From Verrucomicrobiia bacterium (GTDB taxonomy: Bacteria; Verrucomicrobiota; Verrucomicrobiia; Opitutales; Opitutaceae), in contig JAUHWE010000214.1 in NCBI GenBank assembly GCA_030424825.1, positions 1 to 7,442 of the forward strand: a DNA stretch of 7,442 nt, given 5' to 3'. The notes under the pieces are model-generated. The model was given only the letters and a program-made list of their open reading frames with translations, did no database searches and was not told the DNA's origin. Shown in pieces: positions 5,151 to 7,442 of this stretch (position 1 is the stretch's first letter; each line of letters starts with the position of its first letter). The position numbers were made by a program, and so were the translations under genes.

Positions 5151-7442
5151 ATGGAAAAGATGATCGAGTGGTTTACCAGAAACGGTGTTGCCGCGAATAT
5201 TTTAATGTTCGCGATTCTGCTTACGGGTGGATATATGGGCGTCAAAAAAGTGGTTCTTCGGGAGTGGCCCGACTATCTGCAGCGAGAGATAGAAATCAGC
5301 GTCACTTATCGTGGGTCGACCCCCGCAGAAGTGGAAGAGTCGATTGTCATGAGGATCGAAGAGGCGGTTTTCGACGTGGCCGGTATTAAGGAGATGGAAA
5401 GCCGGTCTGCCGAGGGATCCGGACGCGTGACACTGGAAATTGAAGATGGCTACGATATGGGCGAAGTTCTCGATCAGGTGAAGGATCGAGTGGACTCGAT
5501 CAACACGTTTCCAGTCGAGGCGGAACGACCTCGAGTGAGCCTGGACACGTTTACCGAAAGACTGATCGCTGTTGTGATTTCCGGCAACCTGGCGGAACGC
5601 GACTTAATGAGATTGGGTGAAAATGTGAGAGACGATCTTACCGGTTTGCCGAATATTACAATGGTGTCGATGAAAGTGGCCCGCCCTTATGAAATCGGGA
5701 TCGAGATTTCCGAAGACACCTTGAAGCAGCACGGTCTGACTTTTGACCAGATTGTTTCTGCGGTACGTAACTCGTCCATAAACTTATCGGCCGGAAGCGT
5801 GCGAACGGAAGCCGGCGATATTTTGCTCCGCACTACCAACCAGGCCTACAATTACGATGACTTTTCTAAGATCGTGGTGTATTCGAGAGATGATGGCACA
5901 CGATTGACATTGTCGGATATTGCCAAGGTAAACGACGGTTTCGATGAAACACCTTTGATCTCCAACTACAATGGCAAGCGCTGTGTTGTCCTTGATGTCT
6001 ATCGGTCAGGGGATCAGAATTTAATCGTGCTTGCGGATGAGGTGAAGAATTACCTCAAGGAGCGGCAAGCGACATTGCCTGAAGGGGTTGAGCTGAGTTA
6101 CTGGAGCGATGATTCCGAAAGAGTCAAAGAGCGCTTGAAGACGCTTTCAGGAAGCGCTATTTTTGGATTTGTACTTGTACTGATTGTATTGTCGTTGTTC
6201 CTACGACCGAGTCTGGCTTTTTGGGTGAGCCTAGGTATTCCCGTCGCCTTTTCCGGGTCTTTTATAATGCTTTATTTGTGGGATGTTTCGCTCAACCTGA
6301 GTACCTTGTTCGCGTTTATCCTAGTGCTTGGAATTGTGGTAGACGATGCGATTGTGACCGGAGAGAATGTGTTCCGTAGGATGCAGGATGGCGAATCCCC
6401 CTTGGATGCATCGATCAAAGGTACTCAAGAAGTGGCGACACCTGTTGTTTTTGGAGTTCTGACCACTATTGTGGCATTCTATCCCCTGCAGGCCATGACT
6501 GGCTTTATGGGGAATAATCTGAAACAGATTTCCTATGTAGTGATTCCGGTTCTTCTGTTTTCGCTGATCGAGTCGAAACTGATTCTTCCTTCGCACTTAA
6601 AGCACTGTTCCAATATCGGTACGGGAGCATCTGGGCGAAAGCGGTTGAATTTTATTTTGCGTATTCAGCGAATCGTTGCGGACGGTCTGGAGAAGGGAAT
6701 TAATTTGGTCTATAAGCCCGTACTGGAGGTCTGCCTGAGGCACAAGTACGTCACTTTTTCCCTATTTGTCGGTGTATTGGCGATTGTCTGGAGCCTGGTG
6801 GAAACGAATAGGATACAGTCCAGCTTTTATCCCCGCATCCCAAGCGATCAAGTCACGATTCGCTTGACAATGCCTTCGGGTACGCCGTTCGAAACTACCA
6901 ACGAGCACATTCGTCGGATGGAGAAAATCGCGCTTCAGTATAAGAAGGAGATTAACGAAAAATACGGGCAGGAAATGATCCGCAACATTTTCGCGACCGC
7001 AGGTGGCCAGCCAATGTATCGAAGTTATGGGACGCGATCCGTTGGCGTTGCTGAGCTCGGGGAAGTGGTGATCGAGCTTGCTCCATACGAAGAACACGGC
7101 CTGAATTATGGGAGCTCGGAAGCGACCGCCGACTTAAGGGCGGCTATCGGGACTATTCCCGACGCGGAACAACTTTCGCTTGGGTTTTTGCGAGGGGGTG
7201 GTTCTGGTGTCTACCTGAGGCTAACAAGTCCAAGCTTCGACGACTTGAAAATGGCGTCATTGCAGCTCCAAGACAAACTCAAGGAATACGAAGGGCTGAG
7301 CGAAGTCACTGATTCGTTCGAGAGTGCCAAATCGGAGTTTGAGCTCTTGCTTAAGCCTCAAGCGGAGTATCTAGGGATTACCGCTAGTAACTTGGCGCGG
7401 CAAGTGAGACAGGCGTTCTTTGGGACGGAGGCCCAGCGAATT
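5151..7442 (+). CDS. RND efflux permease, HAE1/AcrB-like (partial, 3' end beyond window)
   Basis: An uninterrupted frame of 764 codons runs off the window; family members have about 1,020-1,050 residues, so roughly a quarter is missing. It is the inner-membrane proton-driven pump of a tripartite exporter. Seen in order: short cytoplasmic start and TM1 (about 13-31); first periplasmic porter region with STPAEVEESIVMRIEEAV (56-73) and GSVRTEAGDILLRT (215-228); TM2 (335-351); TM3 (about 357-376); TM4 with GIVVDDAIVTGENV (394-407), where Asp398-Asp399 are the proton-relay pair of RND pumps; TM5 (about 430-448); TM6 (about 460-480); TM7 (about 531-549); and the start of the second periplasmic loop with FYPRIPSDQ (559-567) and MPSGTPFE (574-581). 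The proton-relay lysine of TM10 and TM8-TM12 lie outside. The start is fixed by AGGAGG at 5139-5144. It forms an operon with the adaptor. The sequence resembles HAE1-like pumps annotated only as multidrug exporters, and the substrate cannot be inferred. Confidence 0.95.
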   Translation, partial: MEKMIEWFTRNGVAANILMFAILLTGGYMGVKKVVLREWPDYLQREIEISVTYRGSTPAEVEESIVMRIEEAVFDVAGIKEMESRSAEGSGRVTLEIEDGYDMGEVLDQVKDRVDSINTFPVEAERPRVSLDTFTERLIAVVISGNLAERDLMRLGENVRDDLTGLPNITMVSMKVARPYEIGIEISEDTLKQHGLTFDQIVSAVRNSSINLSAGSVRTEAGDILLRTTNQAYNYDDFSKIVVYSRDDGTRLTLSDIAKVNDGFDETPLISNYNGKRCVVLDVYRSGDQNLIVLADEVKNYLKERQATLPEGVELSYWSDDSERVKERLKTLSGSAIFGFVLVLIVLSLFLRPSLAFWVSLGIPVAFSGSFIMLYLWDVSLNLSTLFAFILVLGIVVDDAIVTGENVFRRMQDGESPLDASIKGTQEVATPVVFGVLTTIVAFYPLQAMTGFMGNNLKQISYVVIPVLLFSLIESKLILPSHLKHCSNIGTGASGRKRLNFILRIQRIVADGLEKGINLVYKPVLEVCLRHKYVTFSLFVGVLAIVWSLVETNRIQSSFYPRIPSDQVTIRLTMPSGTPFETTNEHIRRMEKIALQYKKEINEKYGQEMIRNIFATAGGQPMYRSYGTRSVGVAELGEVVIELAPYEEHGLNYGSSEATADLRAAIGTIPDAEQLSLGFLRGGGSGVYLRLTSPSFDDLKMASLQLQDKLKEYEGLSEVTDSFESAKSEFELLLKPQAEYLGITASNLARQVRQAFFGTEAQRI

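Noticed and set aside
6321..7097. Minus-strand open frames antisense to the RND permease
   Set aside because: The plus-strand permease frame is continuous and has clear RND motifs here; the antisense products are low-likelihood shadows.

Overview
The window looks like ordinary chromosome of a Gram-negative bacterium, most likely from the Planctomycetota-Verrucomicrobiota-Chlamydiota group, with marine Opitutales-like Verrucomicrobiota as my best guess. The assignment is inference. It rests on the mix of a DUF5069 protein, a DUF5060 glycosidase-type fragment and a long fungal-type cystathionine gamma-synthase, on roughly balanced base composition, and on start codons that mostly lack a Shine-Dalgarno sequence. 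The RND pump requires an inner membrane and periplasm. There are no tRNA or rRNA genes, insertion sequences, CRISPR arrays, prophage genes or long repeats, and no intergenic gap exceeds 300 bases.

Layout. Positions 1-2538 hold three minus-strand genes. In transcription order they are a long PLP-dependent cystathionine gamma-synthase-like enzyme (2538-991), a DUF5069 protein (860-411) and a DUF5060 protein (433-62). The DUF5060 frame is closed by a TGA, yet recognisable family sequence continues in frame beyond it to the window edge. A 75-base divergent spacer with a near-perfect 24-base palindrome separates this block from an ExoA-type exodeoxyribonuclease III/AP endonuclease on the plus strand (2614-3369). 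That gene converges, with a 9-base gap, on a minus-strand YkvA/DUF1232 small membrane protein (3738-3379).

A 175-base divergent spacer follows, holding a near-consensus sigma-70 promoter. From it runs a plus-strand efflux operon: an RND periplasmic adaptor (3914-5140) and an HAE1/AcrB-type RND permease (from 5151), which is cut by the window end after 764 codons. The adaptor and permease should form the inner-membrane and periplasmic parts of a tripartite pump. No TolC-like outer-membrane channel and no regulator gene lie in the window.

I found no convincing undescribed multi-gene system. The points most worth a second look are the in-frame stop in the DUF5060 gene, the fungal-type architecture of the cystathionine gamma-synthase, and the palindrome between that gene and the exonuclease.
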